Below are positions 34,532 through 41,668 of a DNA stretch of 64,000 nt, piece by piece. Made by a program: the position numbers and the translations under genes. The stretch lies in NCBI RefSeq assembly GCF_001469875.2, contig NZ_LOPW02000003.1:31973-95972 (forward strand), given 5' to 3'. Source of the DNA: Haloferax marisrubri (GTDB lineage Archaea > Halobacteriota > Halobacteria > Halobacteriales > Haloferacaceae). The notes beneath the pieces were generated by a model. That model did not search any database and was not told where the DNA came from. It saw nothing but the letters and a program-made list of their open reading frames with translations. Every line of letters begins with the position of its first letter. The first letter of the stretch is position 1.

Positions 34532-34666
34532 ATGGAACGCGCTTCGTACGTCTGTCGTGAGTGTCAAACGACCGTGAGCGCCGCATCGTACCGTTCGACC
34601 TGCCCCGAGTGCAGCGGCGAACTGCGGCCCACGTCGGTAACGAGTCGCCGACGCGCCGGAGATTGA
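34532..34666 (+). CDS. rubrerythrin-like zinc-ribbon microprotein
   Basis: A 44-residue protein from ATG 34532 to TGA 34664-34666. It has two CxxC pairs (CREC at residues 8-11 and CPEC at 24-27) with a Tyr and Ser-rich loop between them, as in rubredoxin-like ends of rubrerythrin. The TGA overlaps a TTG start of the next gene at 34663. A TATA-like stretch (GTTTTAACAC, 34499-34508) sits about 29 nt before the ATG, so the mRNA would be leaderless. I recall a small haloarchaeal family of this kind (DUF7129). Confidence 0.8.
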   Translation: MERASYVCRECQTTVSAASYRSTCPECSGELRPTSVTSRRRAGD

Positions 34667-35085
34667 ACGACGCGCGCGGGTCGTCCGACCCGAGCGCCGT
34701 CCGCTCGCTCGCAGTCACGACCGACGACCTCGTGACCGCCCTCGAGGCGAACCGCCGGGGTGACGACCCCGTCGTCCTCCGCGTCACCCCGCCCTTCTAC
34801 GGGCGGATGCGAGCGCGAATTCACCGCACCGGCGGCGAGGCCTCGGACTATGCCGACCCCGAGCCGATACACCTCGACCCGCGGGTTTTCGTCGCCGACG
34901 ACGCCCCCGCGTACCCCGAACCCGACGAGACGCGGCCGGAGCCCTACGAGGTCGAAGCGCACCACGAGCGCCACACGAAGGCAGTTCGGGCATGGCGCTC
35001 GGCGGTCCGCGACCACCTCCGCGACGCGGTGGCGCTCCCGACGGACGACGGCCCGCACGAGGTCGAAGTCAAGTACCTCGGTTGA
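34663..35085 (+). CDS. conserved haloarchaeal protein (DUF8009-like)
   Basis: A 140-residue protein if TTG 34663 is used. This start overlaps the zinc-ribbon stop and gives the N-terminus the family seems to require: a Ser/Ala-rich segment before VTTDDLVTALEANRRGDDPVVLRVTPPF. The longer frame from GTG 34561 would cover the zinc-ribbon gene in another frame. The C-terminal part has HHERHTKAVRAWR and ends VEVKYLG. Function unknown. Coupled to the zinc ribbon by overlap. Confidence 0.65.
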   Translation: MNDARGSSDPSAVRSLAVTTDDLVTALEANRRGDDPVVLRVTPPFYGRMRARIHRTGGEASDYADPEPIHLDPRVFVADDAPAYPEPDETRPEPYEVEAHHERHTKAVRAWRSAVRDHLRDAVALPTDDGPHEVEVKYLG

Positions 35086-35123
35086 GCGAACCACTTTTTC
35101 CCCGCGGGGCACACCGTAGCGAC

Positions 35124-35495
35124 ATGAGCACCGACGAGTACCGCCGCGGGACGGCGGTCGAGCGCGAGCGGCAGCAGAAACAGCGCCCGGCGCGCGGCCG
35201 CTACCGCGGGGTACTACCGGTCATCTACGCCATCGGCTTCGTCATGTTCACCGCCGTCTCGCTGTACATCGGGCCGGAGCCGGCGTTCGCGGTCTACCTC
35301 GTCACGCACGTCTTCTACGCGGGACTGATTCGCGCCGACATCAAGTCGCTCCGCGGGCAGGGCATCGACTGGGGCGCGTCGCGGCACCTCTGGTTCGGCG
35401 CGGCGTTCACGCTCCCGTTCGTCGCACCCGCCTACTACCTCTACAGCGGCCGCGTGATTCGCCGCGAAAACGAGTCGCGGAACCTCGACGACTGA
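35124..35495 (+). CDS. membrane protein with three helices
   Basis: A 123-residue protein with a charged N-terminal 28 residues (RRGTAVERERQQKQRPARGR) and three helices at about 30-47, 53-68 and 87-107. A short basic loop (RADIKSLRGQGIDWG) separates helices two and three. Function unknown. The ATG at 35124 follows the previous stop by 38 nt, so it may share the transcript. Confidence 0.65.
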   Translation: MSTDEYRRGTAVERERQQKQRPARGRYRGVLPVIYAIGFVMFTAVSLYIGPEPAFAVYLVTHVFYAGLIRADIKSLRGQGIDWGASRHLWFGAAFTLPFVAPAYYLYSGRVIRRENESRNLDD

Positions 35496-35589
35496 GGGTA
35501 AAACGGTGGACTCCTCCGCGGGGCCGCGCCGGCGACGCGGAGTCGCCCGGCCACCGAACTTATGCCCGGCGAGGGGAAATTGCGGGGCA

Positions 35590-36240
35590 ATGACCACCAG
35601 ACGCGTAGTCGCGGTGCTCGCGCTCGCCGCGCTCGTGCTCACGAGCGGCTGTATCGGCTTTCTGACGGGCGAGGAGACGCTGACGTTCGAATCGGAGCCG
35701 GCCACGACGGACGCGACCGTCGCCGAGAACGCCGGCTACGAGACGAACGGGACCGAGACGTTCGCGGTGAACCGCACGCTCTCGTTCGGCGGACAGGAGC
35801 GCCAAATCGCCGCCAGCAACCACATCACGACGTACGAGAAGTCGCTGGACCTCGGCTTCTTCGGCGAGGCCAAACTCGGCTCGTTCAGCGTCATCTCGAC
35901 GCCCGCGGTCGAGGTCGCGGGCCAGCCGCGGAACCCCATCGGTGACTACTCGAACGACGACCTCATCCGCCTCGTCGACAACCAGTACCAAGGTCTCAGC
36001 GACGTCCAGCGGGTCAGTTCCCGCAACGTCCAGATGCTCGGCGAGACGACCAACGTCACGAAGTACAGCGCCACCGCGCGGTTCGGTGGGGACGAAATCG
36101 ACGTGTACGTCCACGTGACGAAGGTCCAGCACAACGAGGACTTCGTCATCGCAATCGGGCTGTACCCCCAACAGCTCGACGGCGAGGAGGAGAACGTCCT
36201 CGAACTGATTCGGTCGGTCGAACATCCGTCTGAAGCGTAA
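35590..36240 (+). CDS. lipoprotein of the DUF6517 type
   Basis: A 216-residue exported lipoprotein. The N-terminus has basic residues, a hydrophobic core, and a lipobox-like L-T-S-G-C (Cys at residue 21), so it would be lipid-anchored outside the membrane. The mature part is beta-rich with Asn/Thr sites typical of glycosylation (NGT, NRT, NVT). I recall haloarchaeal DUF6517. A T-rich run (36258-36262) after it may end transcription. Confidence 0.75.
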   Translation: MTTRRVVAVLALAALVLTSGCIGFLTGEETLTFESEPATTDATVAENAGYETNGTETFAVNRTLSFGGQERQIAASNHITTYEKSLDLGFFGEAKLGSFSVISTPAVEVAGQPRNPIGDYSNDDLIRLVDNQYQGLSDVQRVSSRNVQMLGETTNVTKYSATARFGGDEIDVYVHVTKVQHNEDFVIAIGLYPQQLDGEEENVLELIRSVEHPSEA

Positions 36241-36287
36241 GCCGCTTCGGGGGAGCCTTTTTCTCGTCGCCGCGGGTCGGTGATTCC

Positions 36288-36443
36288 ATGACTCGCGTGC
36301 GGACCGCAGGTATCGCGGTGACGGCGCTCGGCGTCGTCGGCTACGGCGTCGGGGTGCTCGTCGCCTATCCGGGGCGGGCGTTCTCCGTGACGGCCGTCAT
36401 GGTCGGCATCACGCTCTGGGCCATCGGGGGTGACGTGCGGTGA
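36288..36443 (+). CDS. tiny membrane protein upstream of corA
   Basis: A 51-residue protein from ATG 36288 to TGA 36443, with two hydrophobic helices (about residues 8-25 and 30-47) and an end WAIGGDVR. The stop overlaps the GTG start of corA at 36440 (GTGA), so the two are coupled. It is too short for many gene finders. A small partner or regulator of the Mg channel is possible (inference). Confidence 0.65.
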   Translation: MTRVRTAGIAVTALGVVGYGVGVLVAYPGRAFSVTAVMVGITLWAIGGDVR

Positions 36444-37423
36444 TTTCGGCGCTCGTCTACGGCGACGACGGCGTGTCGGCCTACGAGGAGACCGCGCTGG
36501 ACGCGGCGCGCGACGCCGACGGGACCACGTGGGTTCGCGCGACCGCCGCGGAGGAGTTCGACCGCGTCGCCGAGGCGTTCGGCATCCACTCGCTTTCGGT
36601 CGAGGACGTGCGGAACGACGCCCGCCCGAAAGCCGAGGAGTACGACGAGTACACGTTCGTCGTCGTCCGGGTGGCGACGCTCCGCGCCGGCGAACAGGTG
36701 TTCGAGGAGGAGGTCCAGACCAGACCCGTGGGGCTCTGCTTCGGCGACGACTGGCTCGTGACGCTGACGCGTCGGGAGTTAGAGCCGATAAACTACGTCT
36801 GGAACGCCATCGAGCGGGAGGAGCCCCGGATGCTCCGGTTCGGACCGGACTTCGTGGCCTACCGCGTCATCGACCGCATCGTCGACGAGTACTTCGGGCT
36901 GTTGGACGAGGTCGGCGAGGAGATAGAACTCATCGAGGACAGCATCTTCGAGGGCCCCGAACCCGAGGTGCTCGAAGGGCTGAACGCGGTCCGGCGCGAC
37001 CTGCTGTCGTTCCGAAAGACCGTGTGGCCGACGCGGGAGGCCGTCGGCGTGCTCGCCCGCGGCGACCCCGACTACGTCCGCGAGGCGACGGAGAAGTACT
37101 ACCGCGACGTGTACGACCACCTCGTCGAGTTAGTCGACCTGACCGAGACGTACCGCGACCTCGCGCGCGGCGCGCGGGACATCTACCTCAACACCCTCTC
37201 GCAGTCGACGAACGAGGTGATGAAGACGCTCACCGTCGTGGCGACCATCATCCTCCCGCTCACGCTCGTCGTCGGCATCTACGGCATGAACTTCGACCCC
37301 GGCGCGTCGGCGTTCAACATGCCCGAACTCGGGTGGGCCTACGGCTACCCGGCGACGATGCTCGGGATGGCGCTCGTCTCCGTGGTCCTCCTCGTCTACT
37401 TCCGCCGAGAGAGCTGGCTCTGA
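36440..37423 (+). CDS. corA: CorA-type magnesium/cobalt channel
   Basis: A 327-residue CorA family protein. The N-terminal 240 residues are the cytoplasmic alpha/beta and long-helix domain (EDSIFEGPEPEVLEGLNAVRRDLLSFRKTVWP). Two C-terminal helices carry the GMN selectivity motif at residues 282-284 (IYGMNFDPG). GTG start at 36440 overlaps the small gene stop. It imports Mg2+, needed at high concentration inside haloarchaea. Confidence 0.92.
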   Translation: MISALVYGDDGVSAYEETALDAARDADGTTWVRATAAEEFDRVAEAFGIHSLSVEDVRNDARPKAEEYDEYTFVVVRVATLRAGEQVFEEEVQTRPVGLCFGDDWLVTLTRRELEPINYVWNAIEREEPRMLRFGPDFVAYRVIDRIVDEYFGLLDEVGEEIELIEDSIFEGPEPEVLEGLNAVRRDLLSFRKTVWPTREAVGVLARGDPDYVREATEKYYRDVYDHLVELVDLTETYRDLARGARDIYLNTLSQSTNEVMKTLTVVATIILPLTLVVGIYGMNFDPGASAFNMPELGWAYGYPATMLGMALVSVVLLVYFRRESWL

Positions 37424-37530
37424 GCGACGAAAGAGATATACTCCCCGATTGTTCACGCCGAGCGCTCGGTTCTCGTCGGCTCGATGACGACAAAGCGGCC
37501 ACATCATGCGATTGACCCGCACGACTTCGG

Positions 37531-37550
37531 CGAAACGTTTATATACTTTT
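37531..37550 (+). promoter_or_regulatory. strong BRE-TATA promoter of tfb
   Basis: CGAAACGTTTATATACTTTT has a BRE-like GAAAC followed by TTTATATA (37538-37545). It is the cleanest TATA in the window. The tfb ATG at 37647 is about 100 nt away, so the mRNA would have a leader near 80 nt, unlike most neighbours. The gap 37424-37530 holds nothing else. Confidence 0.7.
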
Positions 37551-37646
37551 CGGACTTACTGATGGTAAGGCCAGTCCAAGCCGGATTATTCTTTCGTCTT
37601 CTGTGGTCTTTCCCGGCCGAGACGTATCCGCGCCTTCCACCCCACC

Positions 37647-38645
37647 ATGAGCGACACCACAACCACCCGAACCTACAGTACCGACGCAAAGGCCCGGGAC
37701 GTACGTCCCCGCGAGTCGGAGCGAGACGAAAAACAGCAGGACGAAGCGCAGGTCTGCCCCGAGTGTAGCGGCCACCTCGTCACCGACGAGGAACACGGCG
37801 AGACGATTTGCGAGGAGTGCGGCCTCGTCGTCGAGGAAACCGTGGTCGACCGGGGCCCCGAATGGCGCGCGTTCGACTCCGCCGAGCGCGACAGCAAGTC
37901 CCGCGTCGGCGCGCCGACGACGAAGATGATGCACGACAAGGGGCTGTCGACCAACATCGGCTGGCAGAACAAGGACGCCTACGGCAAGTCCCTCTCGCCG
38001 CGTCAGCGCGAGCAGATGCAGCGCCTCCGCACGTGGAACGAGCGGTTCCGCACCCGTGACTCCAAAGAGCGCAACCTCAAGCAGGCGCTCGGCGAAATCG
38101 ACCGCATGGCCTCGGCCCTCGGTCTCCCGGAGAACGTCCGCGAGACCGCCTCGGTCATCTACCGCCGCGCGCTCAACGACGACCTCCTCCCCGGCCGCTC
38201 CATCGAGGGCGTCGCCACCTCGGCGCTGTACGCGTCGGCTCGGATGGCGGGCACTCCCCGCTCGCTCGACGAACTGGAGAAGGTCTCCCGCGTCGATAAG
38301 ATGGAGCTCACCCGGACGTACCGCTACATCGTCCGCGAACTGAAGCTCGAAATCAAGCCCGCCGACCCCGAGCAGTACGTCCCGCGGTTCGCCAGCGAAC
38401 TCGGCCTCTCCGACGAGGCCGAGCGGCAGGCCCGCCAGCTCCTCCGCGACGCGAAGGAGACGGGCATCCACTCCGGCAAGTCGCCGGTCGGCCTCGCCGC
38501 CGCCGCCGTCTACGCCGCCGCCCTCCTCACCAACGAGAAGGTGACCCAAAGCGAGGTCTCGACGGTCGCGGACATCTCCGAGGTCACCATCCGCAACCGC
38601 TACAAGGAACTGCTCGAAGTCCAAGACGGCACGCTGTTCGCGTAA
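37647..38645 (+). CDS. tfb: transcription initiation factor TFB
   Basis: A 332-residue TFIIB homologue. The N-terminal zinc ribbon has CPEC (Cys37, Cys40) and CEEC (Cys55, Cys58). The B-finger region follows (WRAFDSAERDSKSRVGAPTT), then two cyclin repeats of about 90 residues each (the first including VRETASVIYRRALNDDLLPGRSIEGVATSALYASAR, the second ending SEVSTVADISEVTIRNRYKELL). It recruits RNA polymerase to TATA/TBP. Haloarchaea have several TFBs; which one this is cannot be told from sequence alone. Confidence 0.95.
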   Translation: MSDTTTTRTYSTDAKARDVRPRESERDEKQQDEAQVCPECSGHLVTDEEHGETICEECGLVVEETVVDRGPEWRAFDSAERDSKSRVGAPTTKMMHDKGLSTNIGWQNKDAYGKSLSPRQREQMQRLRTWNERFRTRDSKERNLKQALGEIDRMASALGLPENVRETASVIYRRALNDDLLPGRSIEGVATSALYASARMAGTPRSLDELEKVSRVDKMELTRTYRYIVRELKLEIKPADPEQYVPRFASELGLSDEAERQARQLLRDAKETGIHSGKSPVGLAAAAVYAAALLTNEKVTQSEVSTVADISEVTIRNRYKELLEVQDGTLFA

Positions 38646-38681
38646 GCGCTCGGTGGGCGCGGTGCGCCCGGTGACCCGTAC

Positions 38682-38686
38682 TTTTT
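38682..38686 (+). terminator. T-rich run after tfb
   Basis: TTTTT about 37 nt past the tfb stop, in a G+C-rich context, fits the oligo-T signals that end archaeal transcription. Weak evidence. Confidence 0.35.
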
Positions 38687-38710
38687 CTCGTCCGTGCCAG
38701 ACCGTAACAA

Positions 38711-38720
38711 CATTTATCCG
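38711..38720 (+). promoter_or_regulatory. TATA element of the 59-residue zinc-ribbon gene
   Basis: CATTTATCCG lies about 28 nt before the ATG at 38744, predicting a leaderless transcript separate from tfb. Confidence 0.55.
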
Positions 38721-38743
38721 CATTCCCGGAGCATATACGGGGT

Positions 38744-38923
38744 ATGGTTGAAGCGTTCGTCCGGCTCTTGTGCCCCGAATGTGGAAAGGACTGGGAGACG
38801 AATCCGACCGACCTCCCCGCTCACCGCGACAACTACTCGTGTCAGGGATGCGGTGCGACGAGGCGCACGGCCGAGTTCATGCGGACGGAGCGCGACCTCC
38901 AGACGCTCAAGCAGTTCGAATAG
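38744..38923 (+). CDS. zinc-ribbon microprotein (59 aa)
   Basis: A 59-residue protein from ATG 38744 to TAG 38921-38923. It has CPEC (near residue 10) and CQGC (near residue 33) pairs, with a loop of about 20 residues between (GKDWETNPTDLPAHRDNYS), then a basic helix (RRTAEFMRTERDLQTLKQFE). Four cysteines at this spacing form a zinc ribbon. Conserved in haloarchaea (I recall DUF7836); no function known. Convergent with the aIF2-beta gene. Confidence 0.8.
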   Translation: MVEAFVRLLCPECGKDWETNPTDLPAHRDNYSCQGCGATRRTAEFMRTERDLQTLKQFE

Positions 38924-38973
38924 CGAGAAGAGAGGGGCCGCTTCCGGTACGGGGCCGCCTCGCAGGACGTTCG

Positions 38974-38979
38974 TTTTTT
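38974..38979 (+). terminator. six-T run between convergent genes
   Basis: TTTTTT follows the 59-residue gene by 50 nt. The last two T also belong to the TAA stop (minus strand) of the aIF2-beta gene. It could end the plus-strand transcript. Confidence 0.35.
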
Positions 38980-39385
38980 AGATGTCGGGAATCGCCGAGA
39001 GCGCGCCGCACGCGTCGCACTTCAGCACGTCGGCACCCTGTTGGGTGACGAACTTCGTGTCCGGCGACCCGCACTCGCTGCACAGCACGAACGACTCGAC
39101 GTACTCGTCGAGCGCGTCGGCGATGCGGCGCTGGCGGAACTCGCCGGTGAAGCGCGCGCGACCCCTGTCGTCGATTTGGGCGCTCGTGCCCAGTTCCGTC
39201 TGGAAGAACTTCAGGACGTGCGTCGCCTCGCGCGCGAGCCGGTCGTGGGTCGCCGCGAAGTTCTCGTAGACCGTGACGTTCCCCTCCTGGCGGACCGTCG
39301 GCTCCGGGACGCTGAAGCGGTCGCCGCCTTCCGCGACGTCCGGCGACTCCGAGAGCGCGCGGTCCAGTTGGTCGTCGTAGTCCAT
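38978..39385 (-). CDS. eif2b: translation initiation factor aIF2 subunit beta
   Basis: A 135-residue aIF2-beta. The N-terminal helix is followed by the core (REGNVTVYENFAATHDRLAREATHVLKFFQTELGTSAQIDD) and a C-terminal zinc ribbon (CSECGSPDT, then CDACGA). It is part of the complex that brings initiator tRNA to the ribosome. ATG 39385 was chosen over 39403 because the TATA-like ATTTTACCC (39410-39417) lies about 27 nt upstream of it. Confidence 0.93.
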   Translation of the reverse strand: MDYDDQLDRALSESPDVAEGGDRFSVPEPTVRQEGNVTVYENFAATHDRLAREATHVLKFFQTELGTSAQIDDRGRARFTGEFRQRRIADALDEYVESFVLCSECGSPDTKFVTQQGADVLKCDACGALSAIPDI

Positions 39386-39467
39386 GCGCGACAGTACGCG
39401 CACGCCGGGGTAAAATTCTCACGACCCCCGGCGCGCGCGACCGGCGTTCGGCGCGCGGGCTACATAG

Positions 39468-39477
39468 CTATATAAAC
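39468..39477 (+). promoter_or_regulatory. strong TATA-like element without a close gene
   Basis: CTATATAAAC is a near-perfect TATA on the plus strand but lies about 180 nt before the next plausible start (39653). A second element at 39617-39627 (ATACTATATCC) suits that start better. The element is nearly symmetric (TATATA) and could also act leftward for aIF2-beta, 85 nt away. A short RNA from about 39500 is possible. The rest of 39386-39652 shows no gene. Confidence 0.4.
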
Positions 39478-39652
39478 TACTCGTGATATTCGGCCGGCGC
39501 TCGCTATCGTCGGGGCGAAACAACAAACGAATTGAAAACGGTCGAACACGAAATTTCCCCTGAGACCCCCATAATCGGCGGTTTAAGGGAGTCGGATGCT
39601 AACGTGACTCAAGATAATACTATATCCCTCCGGTCTCAAGCCGTGGTTGCTC

Positions 39653-39889
39653 ATGAAGAAGCAGGAACTCATCCACCTGCACGGTCTGCTCGCAGAAGTC
39701 CACACCCAGATTGAGGCCTGGGAGGACGAGGAAATCAGTCTCGTCGAGTACAACGAACTCGGCGTACGACCGACATCCATCCACAAGTCCAAGACGGACC
39801 ACAAAGCAGCCGTGTTTAAACTGGCGAAGGGTATCACCGGAGCGATGCACGAGGCCGAACCAGAGCCGCTTGCACCGCAAGCCGACTGA
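39653..39889 (+). CDS. UPF0058 family protein
   Basis: A 78-residue acidic helical protein whose start, MKKQELIHLHGLLAEV, is the family hallmark. The following EEISLVEYNELGVRPTSIHKSKTDHKAAVFKLA is also conserved. Archaeal UPF0058 proteins are numerous in haloarchaea, with unknown function. TTG 39647 is an alternative start two codons earlier. A TATA-like element at 39617-39627 gives a leader of only a few bases. The 206 nt after it (39890-40095) hold no gene. Confidence 0.88.
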   Translation: MKKQELIHLHGLLAEVHTQIEAWEDEEISLVEYNELGVRPTSIHKSKTDHKAAVFKLAKGITGAMHEAEPEPLAPQAD

Positions 39890-40095
39890 ACCGAGAAAAG
39901 AAACGCGTTCTCCTCTACACGACCCTACACCCGAGAGCGACCGCGCCGTTCTCTCTCGCGTAACGACGCTTCCGAGCGACTGCCGTGCCGAGTGAGTGGA
40001 TGAGTTCCGTACGGGAGCAACAACAGCAGTAGGCTGCCCAGAAGCGGTGGCGCGAGACCGACACGCGGCGACGGGGCGATGCGGCGACGACGGTC

Positions 40096-40536
40096 TCAGC
40101 GGTCGTCGACGAGGTCGTCGAAGTCGACGAGCGTTTCGTCGGGGTCCGACGCGCCGGTTTCGGTTCGGGTGTCTCCCTCGCCGTCCGTCTCGACCGAGTC
40201 GTCGTCGACCCGTTCGACCGACAGCACTTTCAGCGGGATGTTTTCGAGACGTTGGCCGATCTCCTTGCGGGCGATGCGCGAGGCGTGTTCTTCCTGTTCG
40301 ACGTTGAAGACGGTCATCTCCAGTTCGAGGGCGACGAGCGCCTCGTCCGCGGCGATGAACGCGGGGGGGAGTTCCTCGCCCTCGGGCGAGGTTCGAGCGC
40401 CCATGCTAATCTCGACGTACTTCAGGTCGGGATTGAGCATCTCTCCGGTCTTCGAGATGGCGATGCGAATCGCCTCGTCTACGGTTTCCACGTCGTACAC
40501 CGGGACCGCGGCCTCGACGACGACTCTGCAGTCCAT
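40096..40536 (-). CDS. DUF555/UPF0212 family protein
   Basis: A 146-residue protein starting MDCRVVVEAAVPVYDVETVDEA, typical of archaeal DUF555. It includes GEMLNPDLKYVEISMG and ends with a long acidic tail rich in Asp, Glu and Thr. Widely conserved in archaea, function unknown. Single gene. Confidence 0.88.
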   Translation of the reverse strand: MDCRVVVEAAVPVYDVETVDEAIRIAISKTGEMLNPDLKYVEISMGARTSPEGEELPPAFIAADEALVALELEMTVFNVEQEEHASRIARKEIGQRLENIPLKVLSVERVDDDSVETDGEGDTRTETGASDPDETLVDFDDLVDDR

Positions 40537-40597
40537 GGTTACGATGAGGTTGTGTGCCGAAGGCTATCAACCTTCTTGCCACCGCGTCTCGTGGCGC

Positions 40598-41512
40598 TCA
40601 CTCCCCGCCTGAGCGGAGGTAGTGAAACACGTACGTCTGGGTGTAGCCGGCGTAGCGACCGCCGAGGCGCTCGCGGATGGCCCGCGAGGTGTCGGCGTAG
40701 TTCCCCCGGTCGCAGTCGGGGTAGTGTTCCTCGATGGCTGACCGAATCCACGTATCGAGCGGGACGGCTTCGAGGTAGTCGAGCGAGAACAGGAGGACGC
40801 AGTCCGCGACCTTGTCGCCGACGCCGACGAACGTCGTCAGGAAGTCGCGGGCGTCCTCGTAGTCGCGGCCGCGGGCCTCGGCGGGCGTCGCCTCGCTCGT
40901 GGCGACCATCTCGGCCGTCCGCCGGACGTAGGGCGCGCGGTAGCCGAGGCTGAGGTCGCGCAGTTCGTCCTCCGTGGCCTCGGCCAGTCGCTCGGGCGTC
41001 GGATACGCGAAGTACGTCTCGCCGTCGAACTCGACGCGCTCGCCGTAGGTCTCTCTGAGCCGCGACTGCATCCCGAAGATACGGGAGACGCGCATCTGCG
41101 CCGAGCAGATAAACGAGACGAGACAGCCGAACGGCGGGTCGCGGACGAGTCGCATGCCCGGATACGCCTCGTAGGCCCGCCGGACCAGCGGTTCGTCGGG
41201 CATCTCCGAGACGATGGCATCGAGGTCGTCGTCGAGGCGGAGCAGGTGGGTGAGAAGCGGGACGGCGTCGAGGTTCGACTCCCACTCCAGCGCGCCGTCG
41301 GTCTGGCGGACCCTGACGACGGCGGACTCGTCGGAGACGCCGTCGAGCGGCGGGACGACCGTCTGGTACCACGCGTCGCCGCCGTGGGCCGCGTCGCGCT
41401 CGTACATCCGGCCGTCGGGGCGGTCCCAGAGGTACGACTGGCCGCTCTCCAGCGTCGATTGGAGGTCGAACGCTCCGTCGAGGCTCGCGAGGTCGATGAC
41501 ACCCGTCTCCAT
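40598..41512 (-). CDS. ogg: 8-oxoguanine DNA glycosylase (OGG1-like)
   Basis: A 304-residue base-excision repair enzyme. The N-terminal OGG1-type beta domain includes LESGQSYLWDRPDG. The helix-hairpin-helix motif is VGVGDKVADCV with catalytic Lys234. Asp253 in VPLDTWI is the second catalytic residue. FICSAQMRVSRIFGMQ corresponds to the FICSSNNN region of OGG proteins. The enzyme excises 8-oxoguanine and cleaves the strand by a Schiff base at Lys234. Confidence 0.9.
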   Translation of the reverse strand: METGVIDLASLDGAFDLQSTLESGQSYLWDRPDGRMYERDAAHGGDAWYQTVVPPLDGVSDESAVVRVRQTDGALEWESNLDAVPLLTHLLRLDDDLDAIVSEMPDEPLVRRAYEAYPGMRLVRDPPFGCLVSFICSAQMRVSRIFGMQSRLRETYGERVEFDGETYFAYPTPERLAEATEDELRDLSLGYRAPYVRRTAEMVATSEATPAEARGRDYEDARDFLTTFVGVGDKVADCVLLFSLDYLEAVPLDTWIRSAIEEHYPDCDRGNYADTSRAIRERLGGRYAGYTQTYVFHYLRSGGE

Positions 41513-41565
41513 CGCTTCGACGTTGGGCGCGGGGGATTTGCGGGTTTCGATGCCGGCGGACGAGG

Positions 41566-41626
41566 CGGGGCGGCGACGAATCGGGGCGGCGACGAATCGG
41601 GGTGGCGACGAATCGGGGCGACGACG
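41566..41626. repeat. 16-nt tandem repeat between ogg and the MscS gene
   Basis: CGGGGCGGCGACGAAT occurs at 41566-41581 and 41582-41597, with one change at 41598-41613 and a partial fourth copy at 41614-41626. About three cruder 10-nt units of the CGCGTCGGGC type follow to 41665. The tract fills most of the gap between the start of ogg (41512) and the stop of the MscS gene (41669). Confidence 0.85.
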
Positions 41627-41668
41627 AGCGAGGCGCGCCGCGTCGGGCCGCGTCGGGTCGCGTCGCGC

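Noticed and set aside
39890-40095. Possible C/D-box RNA in the gap after UPF0058
   Set aside because: A TGATGA-like piece can be found, but no matching D box and guide spacing are evident.
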